Of a DNA stretch of 64,000 nt, positions 1-9,426 are shown piece by piece. The stretch is from an uncultured Paludibaculum sp. GTDB lineage: Bacteria; Acidobacteriota; Terriglobia; Bryobacterales; Bryobacteraceae. Location of the stretch: positions 372,001 through 436,000 of the forward strand of contig NZ_OY762269.1 of assembly GCF_963665245.1 (NCBI RefSeq). Direction: 5' to 3'. The position numbers were made by a program, and so were the translations under genes. Position 1 is the stretch's first letter; every line of letters starts with the position of its first letter. The notes under the pieces are model-generated. The model did no database searches and was not told the DNA's origin. It saw only the letters and a program-made list of their open reading frames with translations.

Positions 1-154
1 GAGAACTCTTGTAGGAGCAGTGCTCGCTCCACATCACGCTGAATATGCCGAGTTCGGTGAGATTGGGCTCGCGTCCGAGAATGGCAATGATCCGCTGGTA
101 TTCGTCGGGGGTGATGGAATGCGCCGCGACGACTTCCGGGGTGATCTGGCTCAT
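1..154 (-). CDS. purL: Phosphoribosylformylglycinamidine synthase subunit II, N-terminal fragment
   Basis: Only the first 51 codons are in the window; the gene runs off the left edge. The peptide begins MSQITPEVVAAHSITPDEY and contains the PurL signature MWSEHCSYKSS. PurL is the ATP-dependent amidine-forming subunit of the fourth step of purine biosynthesis (FGAR to FGAM), working in the cytoplasm with the glutaminase PurQ. It starts 8 bp after the purQ stop on the same strand, so the two are almost certainly co-transcribed. No purS is seen on this side; it could lie outside the window. Confidence 0.93.
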   Translation of the reverse strand, partial: MSQITPEVVAAHSITPDEYQRIIAILGREPNLTELGIFSVMWSEHCSYKSS

Positions 155-162
155 TGGAGTAG

Positions 163-834
163 TTATTTGTGAGTGGCGAAAGCGTTGACTAGGGAGTGGA
201 AAACACCGAGTCCGTCGGTCGAACCCATCAGCGTTTCCGTGGCCCGTTCGGGGTGGGGCATGAGGCCCAGAACATTGCGTTGCGCGTTGAGTACACCGGC
301 GATGTCGCGTTGAGACCCGTTGGGATTCTCGACGTAACGGAAGGCGATGCGATCTTCGGCCTCCAACTCGTCCAGCGTGTGCTCATCGGCGGTATAGCAG
401 CCCTCACCATGCGCGATGGGGAAGGTGAGAGCCCGGTCCGGTTCCAGGCAGTTAGTAAAGGGGGAATTGAGGGTGCCGGGCAGCAGTCGCACCGGCTTGC
501 AGATGAACTTCAGCCCGCGATTGCGGACCAAAGCGCCGGGCAGCAAGCCCGACTCGGTGAGAATCTGGAATCCGTTACAGATGCCCATCACCAGCCCGCC
601 CTCGGCCGCAAATTTCTTTACAGCCGCCATGATGGGCGAAAACTTGGCGATAGCACCACAACGAAGGTAGTCCCCGTAGGAAAAACCACCGGGGAGGATG
701 ACGCAATCAGATCCCTTTAGCTCTGTGTCGCTATGCCACAGATACTCAGCCTGGTGGCCGAGATTATGGCTCGCGGCGTACCAGGCGTCGTGATCACAAT
801 TGCTGCCGGGGAAGACAACGACGCCGAATTTCAT
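163..834 (-). CDS. purQ: Phosphoribosylformylglycinamidine synthase subunit I (glutaminase)
   Basis: A 223-residue class I glutamine amidotransferase of normal PurQ length. The start MKFGVVVFPGSNCDHD is typical of PurQ. The nucleophile cysteine is in GICNGFQ (about residue 86) and the His/Glu pair is in the C-terminal MPHPERATE. The enzyme releases ammonia from glutamine for PurL in FGAM synthesis. It lies directly upstream of purL, with an 8-bp gap, in a purQL operon. The identity is secure from these motifs and the neighbour. Confidence 0.95.
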   Translation of the reverse strand: MKFGVVVFPGSNCDHDAWYAASHNLGHQAEYLWHSDTELKGSDCVILPGGFSYGDYLRCGAIAKFSPIMAAVKKFAAEGGLVMGICNGFQILTESGLLPGALVRNRGLKFICKPVRLLPGTLNSPFTNCLEPDRALTFPIAHGEGCYTADEHTLDELEAEDRIAFRYVENPNGSQRDIAGVLNAQRNVLGLMPHPERATETLMGSTDGLGVFHSLVNAFATHK

Positions 835-917
835 CGAAGGGAAAACTCAGTTTAACAGAGCCTCGGACTTCTTGACAGAGCCGTTGCTCTCAGGGAGAGC
901 AAATTTAATGCGGCTGG

Positions 918-1157
918 TTAGTTTGCGGCGGCCGCTGCCGGAGCGGCCTTCTTCTTGCTCGCGCGCTTCTTGTCGGCCGGCGGTTGACGGTCGATCTTCT
1001 TGATGGAGGGGAGAGCAATTTCGAGCACGAACTTGCGTTCGCCCGATTCGTCAAACTTGATCACGATATGCTGGTCTGTGCAAGTCATGACACTGCCGGG
1101 ACCGAACTTGGGGTGCTCCACCTGAGCTCCAGTCGCGAAGGCGGGTTTAGCTGCCAT
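918..1157 (-). CDS. Small protein resembling the C-terminal Tudor-like domain of UvrD/PcrA helicases
   Basis: A 79-residue protein starting MAAKPAFATGAQVEHP. The upstream in-frame extension to 1250 is not protein-like, so the ATG at 1157 is chosen. The central part (V-x-HPKFGPGSV, then a stretch ending in IKFDESGERKF and LEIALPSIKKI) matches the pattern of the small beta-barrel that ends UvrD/PcrA helicases and binds RNA polymerase there. The C-terminus is a Lys/Ala-rich basic tail (KKRASKKKAAPAAAAA). As a stand-alone domain it may bind RNA polymerase or nucleic acid; that is inference. It is divergent from the Rsm22 gene, with about 77 bp between the starts. Confidence 0.7.
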   Translation of the reverse strand: MAAKPAFATGAQVEHPKFGPGSVMTCTDQHIVIKFDESGERKFVLEIALPSIKKIDRQPPADKKRASKKKAAPAAAAAN

Positions 1158-1234
1158 AGTTTGTTGGGGGAACCTCGACATTAGTAGCATAGCAAATTGG
1201 ACTCTTTTGTGTCGAGTAACCCCCTTTCTGCACC

Positions 1235-2152
1235 ATGTTAACAGCCTCAATTCCTCAAGCTCTGCGTGAAGCCCTTCAGCTAGAAGCCTCTGATTTCAAA
1301 GGATCTGATCTGGCGGCCGCGGCCGCCTCCCTGTCCACCGCCTACCGCTCGGGCCTGCCCGCCCGCCTCGACTCCGCCGTGGCCCGCGCAGCCTACATCA
1401 TCACCCGTCTCCCGGCCACTTTCGGCGCCCTTTCCTCCTCGCTCCGCGAACTCCCCTTTGCGCCGGAATCCTGGCTGGACCTTGGCTCCGGTCCCGGCAC
1501 CGCAACCTGGCTGGCCCGGTGTCCTCTTACCCTCGTCGATCAGAACCCCGGCTGGCAGGAATTCGTCGACGCCCACTGGGTCGAAGCCGACCTGCGCCGC
1601 CTGCCGGCCTCCATCGAGCCCCACGACCTCGTCACCATCTGCTATGCCCTCAATGAGTTGAGCGAGCGCGACCGCCAGCGCCTCATTGCCGAAGCATGGT
1701 CCCTTGCCAAGCGCGCACTGCTCATCCTCGAACCCGGTACCAAACCCGGCTTCGAGATCGTCAGCGCCGCCCGCACTCAACTTCTGGCTGCTGGCGCCCA
1801 CATTCAGTCCCCTTGCCCACATCCCGGCCCATGCCCCATGGCCGCCGACGACTGGTGCCACTTCGCCGTCCGCGTCGAACGCACCCGCGAACACCGCATC
1901 GCCAAGGGCGGATCGCTCAACTACGAAGACGAAAAGTTCTCGTACGTCCTCGTCATGAAAGAACCGGCTCAACCCGCGGCGGCGCGCGTCGTCCGGCACC
2001 CCAACACCCATCCCCACCTCATCGAGATCTCCCTCTGTACTCCATCCGCCGGCATCCAGTTGGCGCGCATCAAAAAGAGGGACAAGCTCAACTGGAAACA
2101 GGCCCGCAAAGCGGATTGGGGCGGCCCGTGGGAGGATCTCGGCAATGGCTGA
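1235..2152 (+). CDS. Rsm22-family methyltransferase-like protein (small-subunit rRNA/ribosome assembly)
   Basis: A 305-residue protein with a SAM-binding motif LDLGSGPGTATWLA near residues 82-95 and the family's cysteine cluster CPHPGPCPMAADDWCHF near residues 192-208. In mitochondrial relatives (METTL17/Rsm22) the equivalent cysteines hold an Fe-S cluster. Family members associate with the small ribosomal subunit and are annotated as rRNA methyltransferases; activity in bacteria is less clear. The last 8 bases overlap the start of pdxH, so translation is probably coupled. Confidence 0.82.
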   Translation: MLTASIPQALREALQLEASDFKGSDLAAAAASLSTAYRSGLPARLDSAVARAAYIITRLPATFGALSSSLRELPFAPESWLDLGSGPGTATWLARCPLTLVDQNPGWQEFVDAHWVEADLRRLPASIEPHDLVTICYALNELSERDRQRLIAEAWSLAKRALLILEPGTKPGFEIVSAARTQLLAAGAHIQSPCPHPGPCPMAADDWCHFAVRVERTREHRIAKGGSLNYEDEKFSYVLVMKEPAQPAAARVVRHPNTHPHLIEISLCTPSAGIQLARIKKRDKLNWKQARKADWGGPWEDLGNG

Positions 2153-2795
2153 CAATACAGCCGACCTGGCGCGCCTGCGTGTGGACTACTCAGGACTGGA
2201 TCTCGATGAAAACACAGTGCACTCTGATCCGTTCGAGCAGTTCCGCCTCTGGTTTGACCAAGTCTTGGCCAGCGGCCTGAAAGAGCCCAACGCCATGGCC
2301 TTGGCTACTGCCGGTCCTGACGGCGCACCCAGTTGCCGCATGGTCTTGCTGAAGGCTTTCGACGCCCGCGGCTTTGTGTTCTTTACAAACTACGGCAGTA
2401 GCAAGGGACGAGAGATCGAAACCAACCCAAGGGCCGCCCTGGCTTTCTACTGGGCGGAACTGGAGCGCCAGGTTCGAGTCTCGGGCAGCGTCACGCGGGT
2501 CACCCCCGCGGAGTCGGACGAGTACTTTGCCGTCCGGCCTCCGCTCGCCCGCATTGGCGCCGCCGCCTCCCCGCAAAGCCGCGTCATTCCCGGCCGCGCC
2601 TGGCTTGAACAGGCCGTCGGAACGCTGCAAGGCCTACACCCCGAAGGGGATATCCCCCGGCCAGTGGAGTGGGGCGGCTACCGCGTCCAGCCTGCGTCGT
2701 TCGAATTCTGGCAGGGCCGGCGTAACCGCCTCCATGACCGCATCCTCTACACTCGGACGGACGAGATGTGGAAAATCGCCCGACTTTCGCCCTAA
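2145..2795 (+). CDS. pdxH: Pyridoxamine 5'-phosphate oxidase
   Basis: A 216-residue FMN-dependent oxidase that makes pyridoxal 5'-phosphate from PNP or PMP. Recognisable segments are SCRMVLLK and FFTNYGSSKGREI (FMN binding), SPQSRVIP, and the C-terminal substrate loop RRNRLHDRILY. The length is typical of the family. The start is supported by GGAGGA about 8 bp upstream, inside the end of the Rsm22 gene, which it overlaps by 8 bp. Confidence 0.95.
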   Translation: MADNTADLARLRVDYSGLDLDENTVHSDPFEQFRLWFDQVLASGLKEPNAMALATAGPDGAPSCRMVLLKAFDARGFVFFTNYGSSKGREIETNPRAALAFYWAELERQVRVSGSVTRVTPAESDEYFAVRPPLARIGAAASPQSRVIPGRAWLEQAVGTLQGLHPEGDIPRPVEWGGYRVQPASFEFWQGRRNRLHDRILYTRTDEMWKIARLSP

Positions 2796-2919
2796 GCAAT
2801 TCTATTTCAGCCGCTTACAGTCGGTGCCGGGCGGCTCGATACCCCCGTCCGGGCGGAACAGCCCGTTCCTCCGTCAATTTCCCTGCACATCTACTCGACC
2901 TCTGGCGTCTATCCGTTGT

Positions 2920-3543
2920 GTGAGGGTGTTCTCCCTATTCATGTTGGTTTGCGCCTTGGCGTCCGCTCGCGACCTCCAGCAAGTCCTCAAATCGGTGGAG
3001 CAACGCTACAACCGCGCCGCCACGCTGGAGGTCCGCTTCGAGCAGCGATACCTGGCCCAGGGCCGCGCCACCCGTCTGGAAAGCGGCGACCTATCCCTGC
3101 GTAAGCCCGGCCGCATGCGTTGGAACTACGCAAACCCGGCCGGTAAGGTCTTCGTCAGCGACGGCAAGTGGATCTGGTTCTTCTCGCCCACGGAAAATCG
3201 CGCTGAGCGCAGCCAGCTCAAGAACGCCGACGACTTCCGAGCCCCCCTCGCCTTCCTCCTCGGCAAACTCGACTTCCGGCGCGACTTCAGCCAGTTCGAA
3301 TTCAAGGAAGTCGGCGGAGACGCCAACATCGTCGCCCACGCCAAAAACGACCGTTTGCCTTACACTCAGGTCGAATTCACGGTGACGCCGGAGAACGTCA
3401 TTCGCCGCCTGGTGGTCACCGGCGTCGATGCCACCGTCATGGAGTTCCGATTTACCGGCGAGCGCCTCAACCCGCCGTTGAGTGATGCCCTGTTCCGCTA
3501 CAGCCCGCCCAAGGGTGTGGAGATCGTCGAGGCGAACGACTAA
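2920..3543 (+). CDS. LolA-like outer-membrane lipoprotein carrier protein
   Basis: A protein of about 207 residues with an N-terminal signal segment (VRVFSLFMLVCALASA) followed by DLQQVLKSVEQRYNRAATL and the LolA-like core: LSLRKPGRMRWNY, GKWIWFFSP, and a C-terminal VEFTVTPENVIRRL. LolA is the periplasmic chaperone that carries lipoproteins from LolCDE to the outer membrane. The start could be GTG 2920, GTG 2926 or ATG 2941; GTG 2920 gives the best signal peptide. Its stop lies 2 bp before the pilC start, so it is co-transcribed with the pilus assembly operon and may serve that machinery. Confidence 0.82.
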   Translation: MRVFSLFMLVCALASARDLQQVLKSVEQRYNRAATLEVRFEQRYLAQGRATRLESGDLSLRKPGRMRWNYANPAGKVFVSDGKWIWFFSPTENRAERSQLKNADDFRAPLAFLLGKLDFRRDFSQFEFKEVGGDANIVAHAKNDRLPYTQVEFTVTPENVIRRLVVTGVDATVMEFRFTGERLNPPLSDALFRYSPPKGVEIVEAND

Positions 3544-3545
3544 CC

Positions 3546-4754
3546 ATGCCGGAGTTTGCTCTCAAGTACGCCGACGCGCGCGGCGAAATTAAGCAGCAGG
3601 TGATGGAGGCCGGCAGCGAGCAGGAGATCCGCGATCGCCTCTCGCAGCAGGGCTACCTCGTCTACTCTGTCAAGCCGCGCTCCGCTCTCGGAGGCATCTC
3701 CGGGCTCGGCGGCCGTTCCAAGAAGCTCGACGTTGAGAAGTTCCTCATCTTCAATCAGCAGTTCGTCACGCTGTTTCGCGCCGGCTTGCCCATTCTGAAG
3801 TGCCTTGACCTGCTGGGCGACCGCCTCACCGATTCCAAGCTCAGCCCCATCGTCCAGGACATCCGCGACGACGTCAAGAAGGGCTCCATGCTCTCCGACG
3901 CCTTCAAACGCCAGGAGATCTTTCCCGCTATCTACACCACCTCCATCATGGCGGGCGAGAAGTCCGGCGCCCTGGGCGAAGTGCTGGAGCGCTATGTCAA
4001 CTATCAGCGGCTCTCCCTGGCGGTCCGCAAGAAGATCATCCTCTCGCTGCTCTATCCGTCCATCCTGATCACGCTGGTCATCCTTCTCGTCATCTTCCTC
4101 ATCACATTTGTCGTGCCGCGCTTCGCGTCGCTCTACGCCACCACCAACGCGCAACTGCCGGGCCCCACCCGCTTCCTGATGGCCGTCGGTTCGGCCGCCG
4201 AGAGCTACATCCTGGTCGGGGCCATCACCGTCTTCTCGGCTGTCGTCGGCCTACGTTTCTATCTGCGGACGGAGCAGGGCAAAGCCGCTTCTGACCGGAT
4301 CAAGATGCGCACGCCCATCCTGGGTGAGATCTGGAGCAAATACCAGGTGGCCCAACTGGCGCGCCTGCTCTCCACTCTTCTCACCGGCGGCATCCCGCTG
4401 GTGCAGGGCATGGAGACGGCGGCCCAGTCCGTCGGCAGTCCTCTGCTGAAACGCGCGCTCGCCAAGGCTCAGAAGATGGTCAGGGAAGGTCAGCCTCTGT
4501 CCGGCGCCCTGGCCTCCACCGGCATCGTCCCGCCCCTCGCCATTGACATGATTGAGGTGGGCGAATCCACCGGCGCCCTGCCGGCCATGCTCAACAGCGT
4601 TGCCGAATTCTATGAGGACGACGTGAATACACGCATGCAGGCTTCGCTCTCGCTGATTGAGCCCGCCATCATGATCTTCATGGGCTGCTTCGTGGCCTTC
4701 GTACTGGTCTCTCTCTACCTGCCAATCTTCTCGCTGGCAGACTCCTTCGGCTGA
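3546..4754 (+). CDS. pilC: Type IV pilus/type II secretion inner-membrane platform protein (PilC/GspF)
   Basis: A 402-residue polytopic platform protein. The N-terminus MPEFALKYADARGEIKQQ is typical of PilC/GspF. Two T2SSF cytoplasmic repeats follow (about residues 60-185 and 265-385), and membrane helices are visible near residues 165-195, 215-235 and at the end (MIFMGCFVAFVLVSLYLPIF). It anchors the assembly ATPase in the inner membrane. The next gene, the ATPase, starts 10 bp after the stop. Confidence 0.93.
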   Translation: MPEFALKYADARGEIKQQVMEAGSEQEIRDRLSQQGYLVYSVKPRSALGGISGLGGRSKKLDVEKFLIFNQQFVTLFRAGLPILKCLDLLGDRLTDSKLSPIVQDIRDDVKKGSMLSDAFKRQEIFPAIYTTSIMAGEKSGALGEVLERYVNYQRLSLAVRKKIILSLLYPSILITLVILLVIFLITFVVPRFASLYATTNAQLPGPTRFLMAVGSAAESYILVGAITVFSAVVGLRFYLRTEQGKAASDRIKMRTPILGEIWSKYQVAQLARLLSTLLTGGIPLVQGMETAAQSVGSPLLKRALAKAQKMVREGQPLSGALASTGIVPPLAIDMIEVGESTGALPAMLNSVAEFYEDDVNTRMQASLSLIEPAIMIFMGCFVAFVLVSLYLPIFSLADSFG

Positions 4755-4764
4755 GGCAATACCC

Positions 4765-6387
<1,623 letters not shown>

Positions 6388-7302
6388 ATGAGTTTCTTCT
6401 CCAAAGTCCGCGCCCTCGTCTCCGACCCGCCGCCCGACTTCGTCTTCGAAGTCTCCGGCGCCGGCATCGCCTGGGCGCAGCCCAAGCGCCCCGCCGCCAT
6501 CGAGTGGGCGCCCCTGCCGCCCGGTGCTGTGGTCGTCTCGCCGTTGGAGAACAATGTGCGGGAGCCGGAAGTCTACTCCGCCGCCGTGCGCGCCTTGGTC
6601 TCCGGCCCCGACGGGAAACCCAAACAGGGCCGTGCCGCGCTGATCCTACCCGATTACTGCGCCCGCGTCGCCGTTGTCGATTTCGATACTTTCCCGGCTG
6701 ACCCGCAGGAGCAGCTCCAACTCGCCCGCTTCCGAGTCAAGCGCGTCGTACCGTTCGATATCGAAAGCGCCATAGTCGTCTGCTATCCCCAGCAGAGGGC
6801 CGGCGCAGCCAAGAAGATCGATGTGGTCGTCGTTGTCGTCAACATGGATGTGGCTTCGCATCTCGAGGCTCCCTTCCGCGCCGCCGGATTCCAATGTGGC
6901 TACGTCACCATCTCCGCGCTCTCCGCATTGGCTTTGCCGGGCGAGGATGCCGACGAGCACGCGTCGCCCGTCGTGGTCGCCAAGCTCTGCGGGGACGTCC
7001 TTTCGGTCAGCCTCATCGAGGGCCGGACCCTCCGCATGTTCCGCTGCGTCCAGCTCCATGGCGGCAGCGAGCAGGAGGCCACCGATGTCCTGGCCACCAC
7101 CTTTGCCTACGCCGAAGACGAACTCGGCGCCCGCCCGAAGGTGCTGCGGCAGAGCGGCGTGGCTCGCGAAAATGAAGCATTGGTCCACCTCTGGAGCCAG
7201 GAGTTCGGTTTGCCCGTGAGCTCATTACGTTCCCGCTTCGGCGCGCCCGGAGCCTACAACGCGGGGTTGCATGGCTACCTCGAAATGACGGAGGCCCATT
7301 AA
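6388..7302 (+). CDS. PilM-like actin-fold pilus assembly protein
   Basis: A 304-residue protein with no membrane segment, starting at the base after the pilB stop. It has the length and position of PilM, contains the PilM-like FRVKRVVPFDIESAIV segment (about residue 115), and a second lobe with VVVAKLCGDVLSVSLIEG. PilM is a cytoplasmic actin-like ATPase that binds the PilN N-terminus and links the ATPase ring to the PilNO complex. Sequence support is moderate; gene order pilB-pilM-pilN-pilO is the main evidence. Confidence 0.75.
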   Translation: MSFFSKVRALVSDPPPDFVFEVSGAGIAWAQPKRPAAIEWAPLPPGAVVVSPLENNVREPEVYSAAVRALVSGPDGKPKQGRAALILPDYCARVAVVDFDTFPADPQEQLQLARFRVKRVVPFDIESAIVVCYPQQRAGAAKKIDVVVVVVNMDVASHLEAPFRAAGFQCGYVTISALSALALPGEDADEHASPVVVAKLCGDVLSVSLIEGRTLRMFRCVQLHGGSEQEATDVLATTFAYAEDELGARPKVLRQSGVARENEALVHLWSQEFGLPVSSLRSRFGAPGAYNAGLHGYLEMTEAH

Positions 7303-7305
7303 GCC

Positions 7306-7881
7306 ATGGCTGGCGTGAGAATCCCCATCAATCTGTCGCAGCAGCCGTTCCGAAAAGACCGGCCCATCCTGGCTGCCTCGGCGGTCACCGGTATCCTCCT
7401 GCTCGGCGTCCTCATCATGTTGGCCTCCATCATCGTGCGTGAGCGTGAAGCCGCCCGCGAAAACCGCGAGATGATGGCGCGCATCGATAAACAGCTCACC
7501 ATCGTCAACCAGCAACACTCCAAGATCGAGGCCCAGTTGCGCCAACCCGTCAACGCCGCTGTGCTCGACCGCAGCATCCTCCTCAACGCCCTGCTGATCC
7601 GCAAGGGCATCAGTTGGACCAAGCTCTTCGAAGACTTGGAGAAGGTCTTTCCCGGGAACGTCCGCCTCGTCGCCGTCCGTCCCTACGTGACCGGCGACAA
7701 CCTGGTCCAGCTCGACATGGTGGTCGGCTCCCAGGCGCCTGAACCGGTCATCCAACTCCTGCGCCGCCTGGAGGGTTCCTCTGTCTTTGGCGCCACCGCA
7801 TTACTCAGCTCCCAGCCGCCGTCGCAGAACGAGCCCCTCTATCGCTACCGCGTGAGTGTGAACTATGCTCAGAAGCTTTAA
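7306..7881 (+). CDS. PilN-like pilus assembly protein
   Basis: A 191-residue single-pass protein. A cytoplasmic N-terminus with the PilN-type motif IPINLSQQPF (residues 6-15) precedes a transmembrane helix near residues 24-45, then a coiled coil and a small periplasmic domain with WTKLFEDLEKVFP. The INL motif is the part that docks into PilM. It overlaps the following pilO-like gene by 17 bp, suggesting translational coupling. Confidence 0.8.
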   Translation: MAGVRIPINLSQQPFRKDRPILAASAVTGILLLGVLIMLASIIVREREAARENREMMARIDKQLTIVNQQHSKIEAQLRQPVNAAVLDRSILLNALLIRKGISWTKLFEDLEKVFPGNVRLVAVRPYVTGDNLVQLDMVVGSQAPEPVIQLLRRLEGSSVFGATALLSSQPPSQNEPLYRYRVSVNYAQKL

Positions 7882-8695
7882 CTTCGACATCAAGGCTCAC
7901 ACCCGCGACCCGCGGCACCTCGTGCGCATCGTTCTCGGCATTCTGCTCGCCGCCAATCTGGTCGCAGCCTGGTTCGTCTTTCAGACGCCAGGTGGAACCG
8001 TGGAGCAACTCGACGCCGATCTCGTCGCCAAGCGCAAGCAGCTCATCGGCCGCCAGCAGTCGTTGGAGCGGATGAAGAAGATCCTGGCCAATGTGACGCA
8101 AGCCCGCGACACCGGCGACAGCTTTCTCGGCTCCTACTTCCTGCCCCGCCGCAACGCCTACTCCATGCTGGAAGTGGACCTCGCCCTTGCCGCCCACTCC
8201 GCCGGCATCCGCGCCAAGGAGCGGTCGTATAACTACGAGCCCATCGAAGGCTCCGACACGCTTGGCATGCTGAACATCAATGCCAACTTCGAGGGCACCT
8301 ACGCCGACCTCATCGAACTCGTGAACGCCATCGATCGCAGCCGGCGCCTGCTCATCATCGAGCAGTTGCAGGCCCAGCCTCAGCAAGGCACCAACACGCT
8401 GGGCATCACCGTGAAGCTGAACGCTTTCTTCCGCATGGACGGCCCGGAAGCCACCAAGGCGGACCTCGAGACTGTTGTCGAGGCGACACCGCCCGTTCAG
8501 CCCGCGCCCCAGATCCGGCCTGCCTCGGCAGTACGCCAGACCGCACCGCCGCCTCCGCCGCCACAACCCGCTCAGACTGTCACCAAGCCGGTGCAGCCAC
8601 CCATCTCAGAGCCGCGCTCCGGCCCTCTGCCCGTCGGCCCCCGTCCGCGCCCCGTCCGCCGCCCCACGCGCGACCTTCCGGAGCAGCAGCAATGA
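7865..8695 (+). CDS. PilO-like pilus assembly protein with proline-rich tail
   Basis: A 276-residue single-pass protein: a short cytoplasmic N-terminus, a membrane helix around residues 20-40, a coiled coil (residues 45-80), and a ferredoxin-like periplasmic domain with FEGTYADLIELVNAIDRSRRLLII, which matches PilO. Residues from about 200 onward form a Pro-rich tail ending in DLPEQQQ that is longer than in typical PilO. PilO pairs with PilN to form the periplasmic alignment complex. The stop overlaps the next start in an ATGA arrangement. Confidence 0.8.
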   Translation: MLRSFNFDIKAHTRDPRHLVRIVLGILLAANLVAAWFVFQTPGGTVEQLDADLVAKRKQLIGRQQSLERMKKILANVTQARDTGDSFLGSYFLPRRNAYSMLEVDLALAAHSAGIRAKERSYNYEPIEGSDTLGMLNINANFEGTYADLIELVNAIDRSRRLLIIEQLQAQPQQGTNTLGITVKLNAFFRMDGPEATKADLETVVEATPPVQPAPQIRPASAVRQTAPPPPPPQPAQTVTKPVQPPISEPRSGPLPVGPRPRPVRRPTRDLPEQQQ

Positions 8696-9426
8696 AACCA
8701 CGTCTCGAAATGAAGCTCGGAGCCGACCCGAAGAAGACCGCCATCCTCATTGGCCTGTCGATCCTTGCCGCTTACCTTATCTACTCCAACGTCTTCTCCG
8801 AACCCGAGCTGCCACCGGGAGCCAAGGCCTCCCGGCCCGTTGCCAAGAGCCCCTCGATCCTCAAGAAGGACCTGCCTGACGAAGAGGCCCTAACCGCCCG
8901 GAAGCCGCAGAACGCCGGCAAAAGCACAACCCCCAAGGAGTTCCGGCCCTCGCTGCTCCCCAAGAAGGGCGAGGAACGCTCCGCCGCCGATATCGATCCC
9001 ACCTTGCGGCTCGACCTGTTAGCCAAACTGGCTGCCGTGAAGATCGATCGCGTCGATCGCAGTCTCTTCGACTTCGGAAACGTGGAAGTGGTGAGGCCGA
9101 AGCTGCCGGAACCTATCATTCCGGTCAAGCAGGCGGTTGCCCGCCGCCCGATCGGTCCGGAGTTGCCCCCGCCTCCGCCGCCGCCCGCCGTGAAACCTCC
9201 TCCTCCGCCCATCCCTCTAAAGTTCTATGGAAGTGCCCTGCCCATACGGGGTGGAACCAAGCGCGTATTTTGCATGCAAGGCGAAGAGATCCTGGCGCCT
9301 TCTGAAGGGGAAGTGATTCAGCGCCGATATAGGATTATCCGCATCAATGCCACCAGCGTCGTTGTCGAGGACCTGGACTACAAGCACCAGCAGACGATAC
9401 AGATCGAGGAAGCGCAGCACGGATGA
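8692..9426 (+). CDS. PilP-like pilus/secretion assembly protein
   Basis: A 244-residue protein with one N-terminal membrane helix (about residues 17-35), a long Pro/Lys-rich linker including polyproline runs near residues 160-180, and a compact C-terminal beta domain beginning LKFYGSALPIRGGTKRVFC and ending VVVEDLDYKHQQTI. Such a C-terminal module is like PilP/GspC homology regions that contact the secretin. It is assigned mainly by position after pilMNO; identity to PilP is inferred. The next gene starts in an ATGA overlap. Confidence 0.6.
   Translation: MKPRLEMKLGADPKKTAILIGLSILAAYLIYSNVFSEPELPPGAKASRPVAKSPSILKKDLPDEEALTARKPQNAGKSTTPKEFRPSLLPKKGEERSAADIDPTLRLDLLAKLAAVKIDRVDRSLFDFGNVEVVRPKLPEPIIPVKQAVARRPIGPELPPPPPPPAVKPPPPPIPLKFYGSALPIRGGTKRVFCMQGEEILAPSEGEVIQRRYRIIRINATSVVVEDLDYKHQQTIQIEEAQHG

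Noticed and set aside
2374..2919. Upstream extension of the LolA-like frame
   Set aside because: Lies over pdxH in another frame; the signal peptide begins at about 2920, so the extension is not translated.
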